DNA of 7,669 nt from Peptococcaceae bacterium UBA7185. GTDB lineage: Bacteria > Bacillota > Peptococcia > Peptococcales > Peptococcaceae. Below the pieces are notes generated by a model that made no database searches, had not been told where the DNA came from, and was given only the letters and a program-made list of their open reading frames with translations. The DNA is taken from contig DKVF01000096.1 of the NCBI GenBank assembly GCA_002491065.1, positions 1-7,669 of the forward strand, written 5' to 3'. This document shows positions 6,187 to 7,669 of this stretch, piece by piece. The stretch's first letter is position 1, and every line of letters begins with the position of its first letter. Both the position numbers and the translations under genes were made by a program.

Positions 6187-6215
6187 TTGACATTCTCAAA
6201 AAAATCGCATAGGAT
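6187..6215 (+). promoter_or_regulatory. Promoter of the T-box leader
   Basis: A perfect TTGACA (6187-6192), a 17-base spacer and TAGGAT (6210-6215; 4 of 6) form a good housekeeping promoter. Transcription would begin near 6222, about 26 bases before the paired base of Stem I of the T-box leader. It diverges from the purC promoter. Confidence 0.7.
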
Positions 6216-6244
6216 ATTTAAAAATACATTTTTGTAGAAACCAG

Positions 6245-6500
6245 TGAACAAGAAGAGTACATACAGAAATCTAGCATCACAGAGAGCTGCAGAGGGTGGG
6301 ATTGCAGTATGAATGTTTGTATGGAATGGGCTTGTGAGGGCAACCTGAACGGCATTGTCTCAGTAGGCGTTGACGGGATCTTCACCTGTTACAAAGGAAG
6401 CATACATGATGGTGTATGACAGAGCGAGCCGTAACGGCTAATTTGGGTGGTACCGCAGGCGCTATATGCACTTGTCCCTTTGTGGGATGAGTGCTTTTTT
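6245..6500 (+). ncRNA. T-box riboswitch leader, probable tryptophan (UGG) specifier
   Basis: This is a complete transcriptional T-box, which binds a specific uncharged tRNA and then prevents termination. Stem I: base ACAAG/CTTGT (6248-6252 with 6331-6335), loop-E AGTA (6256-6259) facing GAA (6324-6326) across helix CATACA/TGTATG (6260-6265 with 6318-6323), AGAGAG (6281-6286) and a distal hairpin CTGCA/TGCAG (6287-6307) with a GGGTGGGA loop. The 3' side of the specifier loop reads GAA-TGG-G. With the loop-E fixed by the flanking helix, TGG (6327-6329, Trp) followed by a purine is the best codon. Stem III is CATACA/TGTATG (6401-6418). The T-box proper is GGGTGGTACCGC (6445-6456), whose GGG can pair with CCC (6476-6478) to make the antiterminator, in competition with the terminator. 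The bulge reads UGGU, which prefers a tRNA with discriminator A; Trp tRNAs often have G, so the Trp call needs checking. Gly (usual discriminator U) is disfavoured. Confidence 0.93.
6468..6500 (+). terminator. T-box-controlled terminator
   Basis: An 11-bp stem (6468-6478 with 6484-6494, two G-T wobbles) with a 5-base loop is followed by six T residues and a further T-rich stretch. Its left arm contains the CCC needed for the antiterminator, so terminator and antiterminator exclude each other. It stands 20 bases before the oxidoreductase start codon. Confidence 0.92.
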
Positions 6501-6520
6501 ATTTTTCGGAGGTGTAAGCT

Positions 6521-7618
6521 ATGCAAAATTACAGTATGATCTTCCCCGCTTATTCGATTGGAACTGACATTTATCAAAAGATTTCTTCAGTCTGCCATCC
6601 CTACGGGCAAAAAATCATTGCCATCGGCGGACATCGGGCTATCCAGGCAGCCCGTCCGCAAATTGATCAGGCTATCGCCCATTCTGATTTGGAAATTTTA
6701 GACTACGTCTGGTACGGCGGCGAAGCCAGCTTCGAGAACGTGGCAGCCCTGGAATCCTTGCCGCTGGTGCAGGCAGCGGATATGATATTTGCCATTGGCG
6801 GCGGTAAGGCTCTGGATACCTGTAAATGTCTCAGCGTAAAAACAGGAAAACCAGTGTTTACCTTTCCCACTATTGCGGCGACCTGTGCTGCAGTGACCAC
6901 AGTGGCTATCATGTACTATACAGACGGCAGCTTTCGAGAACCTTTTTTCTTTTTGCAGCCGCCCACCCATGCTTTTATCCAGACGGACATCATTGCTGCT
7001 GCGCCACCCCAATATTTATGGGCGGGCCTGGGGGATACTTACGCTAAGTATTTCGAGACTACAGTTTCTTCCCGAGGCGAATGCCTGGAGCACTATAATG
7101 CCATCGGCGTACAGCTGAGCCGTCAGTGTCTGGAGCCACTGCTGCAATACGGTCAGGCTGCCCTGACGGATAATGGCGCCCGGCGCGCCACCTATGCACT
7201 GGAGCAAGTGATATTGGCAGTCATCGTCACGACCGGTCTGGTATCCATTCTGGTGACCAGGGAACATACTGCCGACTACAACAGCGGCCTGGCTCACGGT
7301 ATTTTTTATGCCATGACGACGCTACCCCATTTTGAGGAAACCCATTTGCATGGCGCGGTAGTGGGATTTGGGGTATTGCTCATGCTTTTATGCGATGGAC
7401 AGCTGGAGGAATTTGAGCGAATCTATCAGTTTAACCGCGCCGTCCATCTGCCGGTATCCCTGACGGATTTGCAAATCTCTGCGGAACAAATGGAAAGCCT
7501 GCTCTCATTGATTCCCGAGACAAAAGACGTGCAGCATTATCCCTACGCTGTCACAGTTCCCATGCTGCAGGAAGCTTTTCAACAGCTCGCCCTGCGCAAC
7601 CAGCAGGATTTTGCCTGA
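6521..7618 (+). CDS. Iron-containing alcohol dehydrogenase-family oxidoreductase (GldA/YbdH-like)
   Basis: A 365-residue NAD(P)- and metal-dependent dehydrogenase of the superfamily that includes glycerol dehydrogenase, 3-dehydroquinate synthase and E. coli YbdH (HcxA, 2-hydroxycarboxylate dehydrogenase). The N-terminal dinucleotide-binding domain carries AIGGGKALDT (91-100, Gly-rich loop plus Asp99) and FPTIAATCAAVT (115-126). The C-terminal helical domain carries the metal ligands Asp172 (GLGD), His259 (SGLAHG) and His277 (THLHG). The His-to-His spacing of 18 equals that of glycerol dehydrogenase, so the site looks intact. Length is normal for the family and there is no signal peptide. The ATG at 6521 follows GGAGG (6508-6512) at 8 bases. 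Substrate cannot be decided: overall I judge it closer to the YbdH-like branch than to true glycerol dehydrogenase, which suggests a 2-oxo acid or aldehyde, but that is inference. Expression is governed by the T-box, hence raised when the cognate amino acid runs short. No second gene follows before the window ends. Confidence 0.9.
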   Translation: MQNYSMIFPAYSIGTDIYQKISSVCHPYGQKIIAIGGHRAIQAARPQIDQAIAHSDLEILDYVWYGGEASFENVAALESLPLVQAADMIFAIGGGKALDTCKCLSVKTGKPVFTFPTIAATCAAVTTVAIMYYTDGSFREPFFFLQPPTHAFIQTDIIAAAPPQYLWAGLGDTYAKYFETTVSSRGECLEHYNAIGVQLSRQCLEPLLQYGQAALTDNGARRATYALEQVILAVIVTTGLVSILVTREHTADYNSGLAHGIFYAMTTLPHFEETHLHGAVVGFGVLLMLLCDGQLEEFERIYQFNRAVHLPVSLTDLQISAEQMESLLSLIPETKDVQHYPYAVTVPMLQEAFQQLALRNQQDFA

Positions 7619-7669
7619 TCAGTTGTCTTATTTTTATACTTATTTCTATATATTTTATTTTATCTTTAG

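Noticed and set aside
6325..6327. ATG (Met) as the T-box specifier
   Set aside because: Its first A is part of the GAA that completes the loop-E motif opposite AGTA, so it would not be free to pair with an anticodon. It remains a fallback because UGGU suits an A73 tRNA.
6328..6331. GGG or GGC (Gly) as the T-box specifier
   Set aside because: The base after either codon is a pyrimidine instead of the usual purine, and Gly tRNAs normally have discriminator U, which would need UGGA instead of UGGU.

Overview
The window looks like a chromosomal segment of a low-to-mid-GC Bacillota, probably an anaerobe of the Clostridia or Negativicutes. The grounds are strong GGAGG-type ribosome binding sites, short U-tailed intrinsic terminators, a T-box leader, and a compact PurC of the kind I associate with gut Clostridia and Negativicutes. 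The exact genus cannot be read from the sequence.

Layout: five genes lie on the minus strand and one on the plus strand. From the left edge: (1) a full-length LysR-type regulator (79-996) interrupted by one in-frame amber codon but otherwise intact, with a strong terminator right behind it; (2) a 340-base non-coding stretch with a candidate promoter and a cluster of inverted repeats; (3) a 529-residue cyclic-di-GMP protein with a degenerate receiver, an HD-GYP domain and a GGDEF domain (1389-2978), with its own near-consensus promoter and terminator; (4) a probable two-gene operon of unknown function, transcribed right to left: a DUF4261-like protein (4298-5107), then a 369-residue uncharacterised protein (3122-4231), behind a candidate promoter whose spacer holds a palindrome; (5) a stand-alone purC (5315-5998) with a terminator; (6) on the plus strand, divergent from purC, a complete T-box riboswitch (about 6222-6500) controlling an iron-containing alcohol dehydrogenase-like oxidoreductase (6521-7618).

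The genes do not form one pathway. The window is a set of short independent transcription units, most bounded by their own promoter and terminator. The least ordinary part is the T-box unit: a tRNA-sensing riboswitch, apparently with a tryptophan (UGG) specifier, placed in front of a metal-dependent dehydrogenase rather than a synthetase, transporter or standard biosynthesis gene. That ties an oxidoreductase of unknown substrate to amino-acid starvation. The next most interesting points are the amber-interrupted LysR gene, the GYH variant of the HD-GYP signature beside an intact GGDEF and I-site, and the DUF4261 operon with a possible operator inside its promoter. No rRNA or tRNA gene, transposase, CRISPR array or phage gene was seen.
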